DNA of 64,000 bases from Thalassomonas viridans (GCF_000948985.2 NZ_CP059733.1:4092001-4156000); one strand, 5' to 3'. Shown: positions 27,123 to 37,462, counted from the stretch's first letter. Notes: a model not told the origin generated them from the sequence alone. Translations and numbers: made by a program.

Positions 27123-27563
27123 TTAACTGGGCATGGGATCGGCCAGGATTTCATCAACAAGCCAGACATTGCCCCGTTTGATCATCTTGATTTTTTTCAA
27201 GTCTTTATAGATTTTTTCCTGGCGCAGGCCGGTAAAAAGTATGGTTAAACTGCCCTCCTGGTTGAATTCTTCCCTGAGCTTTTTATCTCCCAAGGCGGCA
27301 TCTATCTCAACAGAGTCAAACGACATATTAAACAAACGCCGGGCAACCTGTTTGGCCGAACGTTGTTGTTTCACTTCCCTGGCAAACCTTTCAGAGCATA
27401 ATACCAGGGCCTGGTTAATATCTTTTTGGTTGTAAATGGCATCAAAAAAAGCCACGGCCACTTCATCAGCCGACTTTTCCTGTTTTTCCTTACTGCAACC
27501 CGCAACCAGGATCGAGATAAAAAAAACAACCAAACACTTTTTTATCAATTCCGTATGAAACAT
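27123..27563 (-). CDS. Small lipoprotein, DUF4878-like
   Basis: A 146-residue protein with a lipoprotein signal (LVAGC about residue 22), so it is lipid-anchored in the envelope. After the lipobox, SADEVAVAFFDAIYNQKDINQALVLCSERF resembles the NTF2-like fold of DUF4878-type lipoproteins; this assignment is tentative. The start at 27563 was chosen because GGCGGA lies upstream and the signal peptide begins there. The 3' end abuts the palindromic element. Confidence 0.7.
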   Translation of the reverse strand: MFHTELIKKCLVVFFISILVAGCSKEKQEKSADEVAVAFFDAIYNQKDINQALVLCSERFAREVKQQRSAKQVARRLFNMSFDSVEIDAALGDKKLREEFNQEGSLTILFTGLRQEKIYKDLKKIKMIKRGNVWLVDEILADPMPS

Positions 27564-27793
27564 GTTATCCGCCACCAATAAATACCTCTTATGTGGCAAT
27601 TATAAAACAATTTCATCACAAGACCGGTTTAATTGACATTTAATTTAAAAAACAAGTGTAAGCCTTTATTTACTGCCCCCAAACAGCCGGGAAATTGCCT
27701 ATTTGCTTAAAAAGGGTTAAGGAGTAAAACACGGGGAAAGCGAAAGAGACATCGCCAAGGCAATAGACCTCGGTGATGCCCCCAAATCAACTA

Positions 27794-28909
27794 CTAGGCA
27801 GGATAAAATCCGATATGCTGATGAAAACGCACCAGCAATTCTTCTTTTTGATAAACATATTCCAGCTGCTCTGCCATGGCTGCCAGCGCATATTCCACCT
27901 GGCTTAAAAATTTGCCATAGCCATATCCGGTATTGTCATGCACGGACGCAACAAAGACCAGTTGGATACAATCGACCAGTTTATCCCCCGACCATTTGCA
28001 GGTAAAACCACTGGCGGCCCGGGCGGGATTGTAACCCAGCATCTGCAGTTCACCGTTTTTCAGCACCAGTTGCTCCTCACTGCGCCTGACAATGGGGATC
28101 AGACCGTTGGCTATCATGGCGCCATGGCTCAGATGATAGCGTTCCGCCGCATCAATAAAAGCGCCTTGCACCAGTTCATATAAAGGCTGATAGGGCTGGG
28201 CAACCAGTTCATCAATGCAGGCAAGCTGTTTTAAACGGCGGTTCACCGGCAAATCTATGATGGCATAGGTAGACTCATCAACATTTTCCTCAAGATAATA
28301 GCCGTCGGCGGCGTACCTGTCGGACATAGAGCGCAACTTATGGGCCTGGATACCCGAAATGCCCTTATCTTTGGCAAATAAGTCATATGTGAGGTGCTGA
28401 TGATCGCATATCCTGACGTTCTGTCCTTTTAAACCCAGCTGATCGGTGAATTCATTGATGGCTTTTTTCACCTTATGGTGGAATTTGGCCGCATCTAGAC
28501 GAATATCATCACCATTGGCCAGAAACACTAAGGTGATCTTCTTTGCCCGCTTTTCCCCGTCATAATAGGCATTTTGCCCGGTATGGTAGCGGGAATTATA
28601 TAAAAAAAGGATTTGCTGGTTGGTCTGCGCGGTAACCTTCTCCGGACTGTAACGGACCCGGGTAAATTTATCATTGGCAACAAACTTACCGCTTTCTAAA
28701 TCTAACTCGTTATTAATATTGAAAAATAATCCGGAGAGAATCTCGTAGAAACGTAAATACGGCTGCTGACAGCTAAGGTCGATAACACTGGAGAACCTGG
28801 CCAGCAATTCATCGGTAATATCAAACTTTGCCAGTAAATATTGGTTCTCCCTTGCTGAAGACGGGATATAGACTTTGTGTTGAGCGCTACGCTTTCGCAG
28901 GATAGACAT
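27794..28909 (-). CDS. DUF3083-like protein
   Basis: About 371 residues, soluble, no signal peptide. It resembles the DUF3083 family found in marine gammaproteobacteria, whose function is unknown. The sequence contains two similar halves: YSPEKVTAQTNQQILFLYNSRYHTG...ITLVFLANG and LGYNPARAASGF...IQLVFVASVHDNTGYGYGKF. This suggests an internal duplication. ATG 28909 has GGAA upstream; ATG 28921 is also possible. Confidence 0.65.
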   Translation of the reverse strand: MSILRKRSAQHKVYIPSSARENQYLLAKFDITDELLARFSSVIDLSCQQPYLRFYEILSGLFFNINNELDLESGKFVANDKFTRVRYSPEKVTAQTNQQILFLYNSRYHTGQNAYYDGEKRAKKITLVFLANGDDIRLDAAKFHHKVKKAINEFTDQLGLKGQNVRICDHQHLTYDLFAKDKGISGIQAHKLRSMSDRYAADGYYLEENVDESTYAIIDLPVNRRLKQLACIDELVAQPYQPLYELVQGAFIDAAERYHLSHGAMIANGLIPIVRRSEEQLVLKNGELQMLGYNPARAASGFTCKWSGDKLVDCIQLVFVASVHDNTGYGYGKFLSQVEYALAAMAEQLEYVYQKEELLVRFHQHIGFYPA

Positions 28910-29080
28910 GAACAATTCCATTTATCAATTAGTGTTGTGCGCTATTATATAAAGTCCACAATTTTTAAAGGGTGATACAAATCAACTTATGACAGATTAG
29001 TGACAAAAAAATGAAGCAACTAAAATGTTTACCCTCCGTGCCGGTATATCCCTGTCCTACTATGGCTCCCTCCAAAGGAC

Positions 29081-30286
29081 TTACCTGTACAAACGGTTGA
29101 TAAAATTAAATACCGGCAGTTGGATCACCAAAGAATATAGAACCACACCAAAAACCATGGCCTGAATCGTCCACCAGTAGCTCAGTTCAACCGGCAATGA
29201 CAATACCAGGGCAACCGCCAGGGCGCCGTTATAATTTCCCAGCACTATGCTGTTTATCATGGGCTTGGCGGCAACCTCCCCCCGGTAGGGCCTGAACAGC
29301 CAGTAACCGCTGAGCCCGGCCACCGCCTTGCCTGCTACCAGGGCAAAAATAAGGATCAGCATCGCCAGGTAACGCTCGGTAAACATCTCCAGGGTAAAAG
29401 TCATGCCTAACAACAAAAACAGCCAGGCATCGGCATAATAGCCGATTTGGTTCCAGCTGCCTTTTATTGCCTTAAAACCAGACGAGTTGGCGGTTTTCAC
29501 CCGAAAAACCAAACCCGCCGTTAATACCGCCACTACCCCGGAGGCCTCCAGCACGGCTTCCGCGAGAAAATAGCTGCCGTAGGCTAAAGCCAGTGTCAGC
29601 AGTAAATGTGACGCAGGAGAGCGACTGATTTTAATGATAAAAGTGCTAACATAACCGAGAAAAACCCCGGCCAGCAAACCACCAAAAACCAGTTTGGCAA
29701 ACGCCAGCGTCAGGTTTGTACTAAGTTCACGGGTATCCAGTCCGGAAGTTGCAAAGATCAGGGCAAAACTGAATAACACCGCCGCCAGGGCATCGCTGAT
29801 CACGGTTTCAACCTCAATCTGGCTGCGTACCGGCCGTGTGAGTTTTACCTGGGTAAAACTTAACCGGGAACAGGCAGGCTCTACTGCGGCAATCACAGCT
29901 ATAGATAAAAGCGCCGCCATGGGAGGAAAATAAAAGGGCTGATCCATCAGGAAATAGACGATTACACTGGCCACGGGCACAAATACCACAAACAGGTAAA
30001 GCGCCAGTCCCGCACATTTCGCCAGTTCAACCCGGGGAGCTTTTACCAGAGACAAGGTCATTTCAAATAAAATCAGCGGCAATAATCCCTGAAATGTCAG
30101 CATGGAAAAATTATCTGCCCTCAGCAATATATCTATATCGTTGCGGGTAAGCAGTTCTGAAATAACAAACCCTACCAATAAATAGCTCAAGGGTTTGTTT
30201 ACCTTTACTTTTTCAGATAAAAGTTCTGCCAGTAAGAAACAAAGCGTCAGGGTTATTAATATGGTTAACAGAGGAAATGACGTCAT
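29081..30286 (-). CDS. Cation/proton antiporter (CPA family, NhaP-like)
   Basis: A 401-residue membrane protein with about 12 hydrophobic segments, of the Na+/H+ or K+/H+ exchanger type. The places where CPA1 proteins usually have TDP and ND carry VEP (about 135-137) and SD (about 164-165) in IEVETVISDALAAV. It is therefore a divergent member whose ion coupling may differ. ATG 30286 is preferred to TTG 30289. It has no attached RCK/TrkA-C domain. Confidence 0.82.
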   Translation of the reverse strand: MTSFPLLTILITLTLCFLLAELLSEKVKVNKPLSYLLVGFVISELLTRNDIDILLRADNFSMLTFQGLLPLILFEMTLSLVKAPRVELAKCAGLALYLFVVFVPVASVIVYFLMDQPFYFPPMAALLSIAVIAAVEPACSRLSFTQVKLTRPVRSQIEVETVISDALAAVLFSFALIFATSGLDTRELSTNLTLAFAKLVFGGLLAGVFLGYVSTFIIKISRSPASHLLLTLALAYGSYFLAEAVLEASGVVAVLTAGLVFRVKTANSSGFKAIKGSWNQIGYYADAWLFLLLGMTFTLEMFTERYLAMLILIFALVAGKAVAGLSGYWLFRPYRGEVAAKPMINSIVLGNYNGALAVALVLSLPVELSYWWTIQAMVFGVVLYSLVIQLPVFNFINRLYR

Positions 30287-30472
30287 CAAAGCAGAAATTC
30301 CGATAAAAAGTGCCGGTTAAAATAATATGCCCATAGACAGGCCGGGCCGCGTAAATCTTTCACAGACTACAGATACCCGCCCCTTTAAAGCCCAAACTGT
30401 CAGCATTTACTCTTATCTCCCAAATACCGGGGAAAATAATCCTTGCTGCCCAGGGGGTTACTTATAACAAAA

Positions 30473-31354
30473 CTACAAAGGAGGTACAAAGCTTTGCCAT
30501 ATCATAGACGCAACCGGTCCTAAGGTACTTTCTTCCCGCCGTACCAGGCACAGCTCCCCCTGAATACTGAAATCAAGCCCTTGCGGGGTTAAGGGCACCA
30601 GACGGCCTTCTTTAAGTTCCTGTTCAGCCAGATGGCGCGGGATATAGCCCCATCCCAGGCCGGATAACAGCATTTGCTTTAAGGTTTGCATATCCCGGGT
30701 TTTCCATTTGCACGCCCCTTTGATCAACATAAGGTTTTCGCTGTCAAAGCGCAGCTCGCTCTCTTCCGACACCAGGTTTACCTCGGATTTCAGCTGGTCA
30801 ATATTGGTTACCGCCTGCCCGTTAAACAGCTGGGGCGCGGCAACCAGCAAGATCTCAAAAGTGCCGATTTTCAGGGCCTGAAAATCACCGACCCCATGAA
30901 ACGTCGGCCACCAGGGGCTGATTGCCAGATCAATTTCTGCCTTTTGCAATAGCTCTAAAGCGCCAAAACGCGACTCCCCAAACACATGCAGCTCGGTTTG
31001 CGGATACTCATACTGGCACTTTTTCAGCACATTAAAAATCAAGTTATGGGGACACACGGCATCATAAGCCAGGCGCACCAGGGCTTCATTGCCGCTTGCC
31101 AGATGCTGCCCCAATGAATGCAGCTGTTCGGCATTGAGCAGTAATTCCTGCGCCTTCTGGTAAAAAGCCTTGCCCGGCGCCGTCAGTCCCAGGCGGTAAC
31201 CGGTACGGTCAAGGATCTCAAAGCCATATTCGGCTTCTAACTTTTTAATCGCCATAGACAATGCCGGCTGGGTTTTATGCAAAGCCTCAGCTGCCGACTT
31301 TAGTGAGCCGTGTAGCACTATACTGTTAAGGGTTTGTAATTGCTCCAGCGTCAT
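30473..31354 (-). CDS. LysR family regulator of the RND pump
   Basis: A 293-residue LysR-type regulator: helix-turn-helix at about 1-60 (GSLKSAAEALHKTQPALSMAIKKLE), effector domain from about 88. It is divergent from the RND efflux operon with a 199-base gap, the usual arrangement of a LysR regulator and its target. The gap is AT-rich and must hold the operator, but no unambiguous T-N11-A site was singled out. Confidence 0.92.
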   Translation of the reverse strand: MTLEQLQTLNSIVLHGSLKSAAEALHKTQPALSMAIKKLEAEYGFEILDRTGYRLGLTAPGKAFYQKAQELLLNAEQLHSLGQHLASGNEALVRLAYDAVCPHNLIFNVLKKCQYEYPQTELHVFGESRFGALELLQKAEIDLAISPWWPTFHGVGDFQALKIGTFEILLVAAPQLFNGQAVTNIDQLKSEVNLVSEESELRFDSENLMLIKGACKWKTRDMQTLKQMLLSGLGWGYIPRHLAEQELKEGRLVPLTPQGLDFSIQGELCLVRREESTLGPVASMIWQSFVPPL

Positions 31355-31553
31355 ATAAATAAAATTTAACTTGATGAGAAAAAATATTAAATATTATTTT
31401 AGAGTAATTGCTTTTATCATGCACTAAATTCTTTAATATCAAGCTATAGCGTTCAAAAGTTATTTGTTTATTATATAGTCAAAGAACAATAACTTGCCCT
31501 TGAACCGGCAGGTATTATTCCACTTGGCTGACCCACTTCATTAAGAGGTTTAT

Positions 31554-32651
31554 ATGTCCGTTTCATACCGGCAAACATTAGTGTCCATATCTATGCTGCT
31601 ACTGGCCCTTAGCGGTTGCAGCGAACAGGAAAACACCCAACCACAGGCAGAAACCATCCGCCCGGTCAAAATATTCCAGGTAGCCAACCCGGCTGCAGAA
31701 GCTTTTCGTAACTTCCCCGCCGAAGTGGAAGCCAACGCCGACTCAAAACTCGCCTTTCGGGTCAGCGGCCAGATCATTAAGTTCCCCATCAAAGCGGGTA
31801 ATGAGGTCACCAAAGGCCAGCTGTTAGCCCAGCTCGACCCCAAAGACTTTAAACTATTATTAGACGACCGCCAGGCGCGCTATGAACTTGCCCATTCGCA
31901 ATTTGAACGGGCAAAATTATTGCTGGAAAAAAAACTCGCCTCCCAGGCAGATTATGATGAAGCCAAAGCCAACCTCAGCGTCGCTTTATCTTCGTTAAAC
32001 AGCGCCAAAACCGATCTTGAATATACCTCGCTGCGGGCGCCTTTTAGCGGCAGCGTCGCCAAGGTTTTTGTGGAAAATCATGAAAATATCCAGGCGAAAC
32101 AAACCATATTAACCCTGCAGACCCGGGATGTGGTGGATATCTCGATGCAGATGCCGGAAAACATCGCCTCCAGGGTAAAAAAGGATGTCCAGTACCAGCC
32201 GACGGTTATTTTTGACTCCCACCCGGACCAGGAATTTTTAATCACGGTCAAGGAGTGGGATACCCAGGCAGATCCCACCACCTTAACCTACAAAGTAGTG
32301 TTTTCCCTGCCGACCCCGAAAAATTTCAATGTACTGCCGGGCATGACCGCCAATATCCGCATGGATTTATCAAAAGTCATCACCGACAGCAGCAGCAGCT
32401 TTTTACTGCCGGTCAGCGCCGTCTTTACCGGCAAGGACAGCCCGGTGAGCAACAAAACCCGCCATGTGTGGAAATATGATCCGCAAACCCAAACCGTCAG
32501 CCAGGCGAATGTCACCGTCGGCAGCATCAAAAGTGAAGGCATTGAAGTCCTTACCGGCCTTGAGCCCGGCGATCAGGTGGTTTCCGCCGGCGTGCATTTC
32601 CTCAATGAAGGCATGAAAGTCCGCCCCTGGAACCGGGAAAAGGGCCTATAA
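31554..32651 (+). CDS. RND efflux periplasmic adaptor (membrane fusion protein)
   Basis: A 365-residue lipoprotein adaptor (lipobox LSGC near residue 22). It shows the lipoyl half-motif FRVSGQIIKFPIKAGNEVTKGQLLAQLDP, a coiled-coil hairpin (about 95-150), the second lipoyl part LRAPFSGSVAKVFVENHENI and beta-barrel domains. It links the inner-membrane pump to an outer-membrane channel. AGAGG precedes the ATG. It abuts the pump gene with no gap; no TolC-like gene is adjacent, so it may use a shared channel. Confidence 0.93.
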   Translation: MSVSYRQTLVSISMLLLALSGCSEQENTQPQAETIRPVKIFQVANPAAEAFRNFPAEVEANADSKLAFRVSGQIIKFPIKAGNEVTKGQLLAQLDPKDFKLLLDDRQARYELAHSQFERAKLLLEKKLASQADYDEAKANLSVALSSLNSAKTDLEYTSLRAPFSGSVAKVFVENHENIQAKQTILTLQTRDVVDISMQMPENIASRVKKDVQYQPTVIFDSHPDQEFLITVKEWDTQADPTTLTYKVVFSLPTPKNFNVLPGMTANIRMDLSKVITDSSSSFLLPVSAVFTGKDSPVSNKTRHVWKYDPQTQTVSQANVTVGSIKSEGIEVLTGLEPGDQVVSAGVHFLNEGMKVRPWNREKGL

Positions 32652-35600
32652 ATGAAATTTACCGAATATTCCGTAAAAAACCGCGTCACCAGCTGGATGT
32701 TTGCCCTGATCCTGCTGATCGGCGGCATTATCTCCTATAACGGCCTCGGACGCCTGGAAGATCCCGAATTCACCCTGAAAATGGCGATGATCACCACCAC
32801 CTACCCGGGAGCAACCTCGGTCCAGGTGGAAGAAGAGGTGTCCTACCCGATAGAAAACGCCCTGCAGCAATTGCCTTATGTCGACTATATCACCTCTATT
32901 TCTTCGGCGGGGTTATCCCAGATAGTGGTGGAGATGAAAGACACCTACCGCAAGGAAGATCTCAAACAAATCTGGGATGAACTCAGGCGCAAGATCCACG
33001 ACCTCGAACCTCAGCTCTCTCCCGGGGTCAACAGCCCCAATGTTATCGACGATTTCGGCGATGTCTACGGCGTGCTGTTTGCCATCAGCGGCGACGGCTA
33101 CAGCTATGAAGAGCTGAAAGACTATGTCGACTACCTGCGCCGGGAGCTGGTGCTGGTTAAAGGCGTGGGCAAGGTTACTGTCGCCGGCTTGCAGCAGGAG
33201 CAGGTTGTGGTGGAAATCGCCCGCAATAAGCTGGCTGCCTTAGGCATCCCCCCCAGCCGCATCTACCAGCTCTTGCAAACCCAAAACCAGGTATCCAACT
33301 CCGGCAGCGTCAAGGTGGGCAGCGAATATATCCGCCTGCATCCCAGCGGCGAATTCCAGTCGGTATCCGAGCTGGAGAATTTACTGATTTCCAATCCCGG
33401 GGCTTCCGAGCTGATTTATTTAGGCGATGTCGCCAACATCCGCCGCGCCTATGCCGAAGTGCCGCAAAACATCACCAACTACAACAACCGCCAGGCCTTA
33501 CTGGTGGGGATTTCTTTCAGCTCAGGGGTCAATGTGGTGGAAATCGGCGAGAAACTGGAACAGCGCCTGGCCGAGCTGGAATACGTCCGCCCCGTGGGCA
33601 TGGAAGTCGCCGTGGTCTATAACCAGCCGGTGGAAGTGGATAACGCGATGCAGGGCTTTATGGTCAGCCTGGCCCAGGCCGTAGTGATCGTTATCGCCGT
33701 ACTGCTGATTTTTATGGGCCTGAAAAGCGGCGTCCTGATAGGCCTGATCCTCCTGCTGACCATATTGGGCAGCTTTATCTTTATGAAGCTTTTTGCCATT
33801 GACCTGCAGCGTATTTCCCTCGGCGCCCTGATCATTGCCCTGGGGATGCTGGTAGACAATGCCATAGTGGTGACCGAAGGCATATTAATCGGCCTGAAAA
33901 AAGGCAAAACCAAGCTGCAGGCTTCGCTGGAAATCACCAAACAAACCAACCTGCCCCTTTTGGGTGCAACCGTAATTGCCATTGCCGCCTTCGCCCCGAT
34001 AGGTTTATCTTCGGACGCCACCGGGGAATTTGCCGGCAGTCTGTTCTGGGTACTGTTAATTTCCCTGCTGCTAAGCTGGATCACCGCCGTCAGCCTGACG
34101 CCGTTTTTCGCCGATTTGATGTTTAAAGAAAACCCGGCAGGCAATGCACAAAACACTAACAAAGAGGACAGTGCCGAACTCTATCAGGGGGCAATATTTA
34201 CCGCATACAAAGCCCTGCTCGATTTCTGCCTGCGTTTTCGCGCCCTGACCATATTAATCATGGTGGCGCTGCTGGCGGCCGCCGTATTCGGTTTCGGCCA
34301 AGTGAAACAGTCTTTCTTCCCGCCGTCGAATACCCCGATGTTTTACCTCGACTATTGGCGCTACCAGGGCTCGGATATCCGGGAAACCCAGAAAGACATT
34401 GAAGCCATCCAGGCATACCTGCTCACCCTGGACCAGGTGGAGCAAATCACCACCACCACAGGCCGGGGCGCGCCGCGCTTTATGCTCACCTATGGCCCGG
34501 AAAAAGCCTACGCCGGTTTCGGCCAGCTGATCGTCCGGGTGGAAAACCGCGAAGCCCTGAACCCGGTAATGGCCAATCTACGCCAGTATATGACCGACAA
34601 CTATCCCCAGGCCCAGTCGAAAATCAAACGCATGGAGATAGGCCCGTCCACAGACGCCAAGATAGAAGCCCGCTTTAGCGGCCCGGACCCCGATGTGCTG
34701 CGTCACCTGGGGGAACAGGCCATGGCAAAACTGCATGCCGATCCCGGCGCCTTTAACATCCGCCACGACTGGCGCGAGCGCACTAAAGTGATCCGTCCGG
34801 AATTTAATGAAGCCACCGGCCGCCGTGTCGGCATCAGCAAACAAGATCTCGATGATCTTCTGCTGACCAACTTTTCCGGCCAACAGGTAGGGCTTTACCG
34901 TGAAGGCACCCAATTGCTGCCGATTATCGCCCGGGCCCCAAAAGCTGAGCGCCTGAATATCGACAGCCTGCCTGAATTGCAGATTTATTCCCAGGCCTCC
35001 AACAGCTACGTGCCTATTACCCAGGTGGTCAACAGCTTTAATACCGACTGGGAAGATTCCCTTATCATGCGCCGGGACCGCAAACGCACCCTGACGGTAA
35101 TGGCGGATCACGATGTCCTGGGCAATGAAACCGCCGCCAGCCTGTTCAACCGGATAAAACCGGAAATCGAAGCCATCCCCTTGCCGCCGGGTTACCGCAT
35201 GGAATGGGGCGGCGAATACGAGTCCTCGTCCGATGCCCAGGCGGCCTTGTTTGGCGGTTTACCCATGGGTTACCTGGCGATGTTTATCATCACAGTGCTG
35301 CTGTTTAACTCCCTCAAAGCCCCTTTGGTGATCTGGGCCACGGTGCCGCTGGCGCTGATCGGGGTTGCCGCCGGCCTGCTGCTGATGGGAGCGCCTTTTA
35401 GCTTTATGGCGCTGCTGGGACTGCTCAGCTTATCCGGCATGCTGATCAAAAACGGCATAGTGCTGGTGGATCAAATCAACCTGGAACTTGAACAGGGCAA
35501 GGCCCCCTACCTGGCGGTATTTGACTCCGCCGTCAGCCGGGTAAGGCCGGTGGCAATGGCGGCCATCACCACCATATTGGGCATGATCCCCCTGCTCTTT

Positions 35601-35735
35601 GATGCCTTTTTCGAGTCTATGGCGGTCACCATCATGTTCGGCTTAGGTTTCGCCACCGTGCTGACCCTTATCGTAGTACCGGTATTGTTTACCCTGCTTT
35701 ATAAGATCCCTTATCAGCAGCGGGTAAAAAATTAA
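32652..35735 (+). CDS. RND efflux transporter permease
   Basis: A 1027-residue AcrB-type proton-driven pump with 12 membrane segments and two large periplasmic loops. GMLVDNAIVVTE (about 400) holds the proton-relay Asp of TM4, ISLGALIIALGM is the TM4 lead, and the repeat half has LSLSGMLIKNGIVLVDQI. Length and order are complete. Co-transcribed with the adaptor at 31554. The substrate (drugs, bile-like compounds or metabolites) cannot be told; the sequence fits the HAE1 rather than the metal group. Confidence 0.95.
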   Translation: MKFTEYSVKNRVTSWMFALILLIGGIISYNGLGRLEDPEFTLKMAMITTTYPGATSVQVEEEVSYPIENALQQLPYVDYITSISSAGLSQIVVEMKDTYRKEDLKQIWDELRRKIHDLEPQLSPGVNSPNVIDDFGDVYGVLFAISGDGYSYEELKDYVDYLRRELVLVKGVGKVTVAGLQQEQVVVEIARNKLAALGIPPSRIYQLLQTQNQVSNSGSVKVGSEYIRLHPSGEFQSVSELENLLISNPGASELIYLGDVANIRRAYAEVPQNITNYNNRQALLVGISFSSGVNVVEIGEKLEQRLAELEYVRPVGMEVAVVYNQPVEVDNAMQGFMVSLAQAVVIVIAVLLIFMGLKSGVLIGLILLLTILGSFIFMKLFAIDLQRISLGALIIALGMLVDNAIVVTEGILIGLKKGKTKLQASLEITKQTNLPLLGATVIAIAAFAPIGLSSDATGEFAGSLFWVLLISLLLSWITAVSLTPFFADLMFKENPAGNAQNTNKEDSAELYQGAIFTAYKALLDFCLRFRALTILIMVALLAAAVFGFGQVKQSFFPPSNTPMFYLDYWRYQGSDIRETQKDIEAIQAYLLTLDQVEQITTTTGRGAPRFMLTYGPEKAYAGFGQLIVRVENREALNPVMANLRQYMTDNYPQAQSKIKRMEIGPSTDAKIEARFSGPDPDVLRHLGEQAMAKLHADPGAFNIRHDWRERTKVIRPEFNEATGRRVGISKQDLDDLLLTNFSGQQVGLYREGTQLLPIIARAPKAERLNIDSLPELQIYSQASNSYVPITQVVNSFNTDWEDSLIMRRDRKRTLTVMADHDVLGNETAASLFNRIKPEIEAIPLPPGYRMEWGGEYESSSDAQAALFGGLPMGYLAMFIITVLLFNSLKAPLVIWATVPLALIGVAAGLLLMGAPFSFMALLGLLSLSGMLIKNGIVLVDQINLELEQGKAPYLAVFDSAVSRVRPVAMAAITTILGMIPLLFDAFFESMAVTIMFGLGFATVLTLIVVPVLFTLLYKIPYQQRVKN

Positions 35736-35762
35736 TCCTTAGCCCATACAAGCCCATGCAGC

Positions 35763-35804
35763 AAAACCCCGGCTCTGACTGAAGTGACCCGGGGTTTTCT
35801 TTTT
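35763..35804 (+). terminator. Terminator after the RND operon
   Basis: AAAACCCCGG (35763-35772) pairs with CCGGGGTTTT (35789-35798), followed by CTTTTT. Confidence 0.88.
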
Positions 35805-35924
35805 CAGCAACAAAAAGAGTGACAAGCAACCGCTTTTTTTTCTATCATGCACAGCCTGATGTTTTTGCAAAATAAAATGCAGTAAACGCAAAATAATCTC
35901 TTAATTACATGGAATTTTTTACCT

Positions 35925-36698
35925 ATGTCTAAATGGTTAGTGAATCCGCTTCCCCGTCCCGATGCCGACATAAGGCTGATTTGTTTTCCCTATGCCGGAG
36001 GCAATGCCGCCACTTATACCCCCTGGACAAAACAACTTGGCGAAAATGTAGACCTTATTGCGATACAAGCGCCGGGCCGTGCAGCACGTTTATTTGAAAC
36101 TCCATATGACGAAATGGAACCTCTGGTAGATGAATTGCTGCCCTTGATAGTGCCATTATTAGATAAACCCGTGATCTTTTTCGGTCATAGCCTGGGCAGC
36201 CGGGTGGCATTTGAATTGCTGACCCGACTTAAGGCACGGGGCTTATCCCTGCCTGTGCATTTTATTGCCTCCGGCAGCGCGGGCCCCCAGGAAAAAGCCT
36301 TAAGAAAACCAACTTACCATTTATCCGACGATGAGTTCAAAGCAGAGCTGTCAGATCTCAACGGCACCCCCAAAGCCGTGCTGGAAAATGAAGAGCTGAT
36401 GTCGCTGTTCCTGCCCTTGTTAAGAGCAGACTTTAAGATTGCAGAAACCTACCGCTATACATCCGATATCACTCTGGATTGCCCGCTAACCATACTGGGC
36501 GGTGAAGACGATACAGACATCCCGCTAAGCCGTTTGCAAACCTGGCAGGAGTTTTTCTCCTCACCGGCAGATATTCAAATGTTGTCCGGAGATCACTTTT
36601 TCATCGACAACCATGCCCACCTGGTCACGGACAAGGTCAACGGTATCATCAGCCAGGTGCTGAACCGGTTAACGCCGAGCATGAGCCGTTACGGATAA
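35925..36698 (+). CDS. Type II thioesterase (NRPS/PKS editing)
   Basis: A 257-residue alpha/beta-hydrolase of the type II thioesterase family, which strips wrong acyl groups from carrier proteins. It shows ICFPYAGGNA, the nucleophile elbow GHSLGSRVAFEL (Ser about 92), an Asp in GGEDDTDIP and His in SGDHFFID. Ribosome binding is weak. It is five bases upstream of a phosphopantetheinyl transferase gene. Both serve an assembly line that is not in this window. Confidence 0.93.
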   Translation: MSKWLVNPLPRPDADIRLICFPYAGGNAATYTPWTKQLGENVDLIAIQAPGRAARLFETPYDEMEPLVDELLPLIVPLLDKPVIFFGHSLGSRVAFELLTRLKARGLSLPVHFIASGSAGPQEKALRKPTYHLSDDEFKAELSDLNGTPKAVLENEELMSLFLPLLRADFKIAETYRYTSDITLDCPLTILGGEDDTDIPLSRLQTWQEFFSSPADIQMLSGDHFFIDNHAHLVTDKVNGIISQVLNRLTPSMSRYG

Positions 36699-36703
36699 AG
36701 AAA

Positions 36704-37462
36704 ATGATATCCGCTAATAATTCAGAGGCTGTTATCTTTGACAATCAGCATAACGAGGCTGTCAGCCGCTTTATCGGCGCCAGTCGCTTTCCGGCGCTGA
36801 TCTGTGCTCCCGGCATTGTACTGGCCGGCGGAGATTACCAGCCAGAGTACTACCGGGAGGATTTGTTTGCCCAGTCTGGCATCCCTTTTCCATACTTCCT
36901 GAGCCGGGCAGTAAACAAGCGCCAGAGCGAATACCTGGCCGGTAGGTTAATGGCGAGCCGGGCTTTGGCAAAACTCGGCGTCAATACCCGTAATATTGCC
37001 ACGGGTGAACACAGGAGCCCGGTGTGGCCCGATGGCATAGTGGCCTCTATCACCCACACCGCCACTTCCGCCTTCTGCGCCGCCGCCCGCAGCCGGGACA
37101 TTAAGTTTCTCGGCATAGACCATGAGAACTGGCTCGGCAGTGAAACGGTCGCCGATATTAAAAGCAGTATCATAAACCACCGGGAAGAAGCCCTGTTGCA
37201 GCAATCCGCCCTGGCATTTTCCCGGGCTTTTACTTTGGTGTTTTCCGCCAAGGAGAGCCTGTTTAAAGCCCTGTACCCCAGTGTCGGCTATTACTTTGAT
37301 TTTTCTGCGGCAGAGATCATTGCCCTGGATAACGAAGAGAAAAGCTTTGTTTTGCAGTTAACGGAAAGCTTAACGCCGACGCTGAGTGCCGGCGCTACCT
37401 TTACCGGCAAGTTCATTTTTGATGACCTTGCCGTACAAACCCTGATCTGTGAGCCGGTTTAG
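36704..37462 (+). CDS. 4'-phosphopantetheinyl transferase (EntD-like)
   Basis: A 252-residue enzyme that adds the phosphopantetheine arm of CoA to carrier proteins. SPVWPDGIVASITHT, GIDHEN (metal-binding Asp/Glu) and FSAKESLFKALYP (KESxFKA) are the EntD/Sfp-type motifs. It is in an operon with the type II thioesterase. Its stop codon overlaps the convergent CobN-like stop by four bases. Confidence 0.92.
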   Translation: MISANNSEAVIFDNQHNEAVSRFIGASRFPALICAPGIVLAGGDYQPEYYREDLFAQSGIPFPYFLSRAVNKRQSEYLAGRLMASRALAKLGVNTRNIATGEHRSPVWPDGIVASITHTATSAFCAAARSRDIKFLGIDHENWLGSETVADIKSSIINHREEALLQQSALAFSRAFTLVFSAKESLFKALYPSVGYYFDFSAAEIIALDNEEKSFVLQLTESLTPTLSAGATFTGKFIFDDLAVQTLICEPV

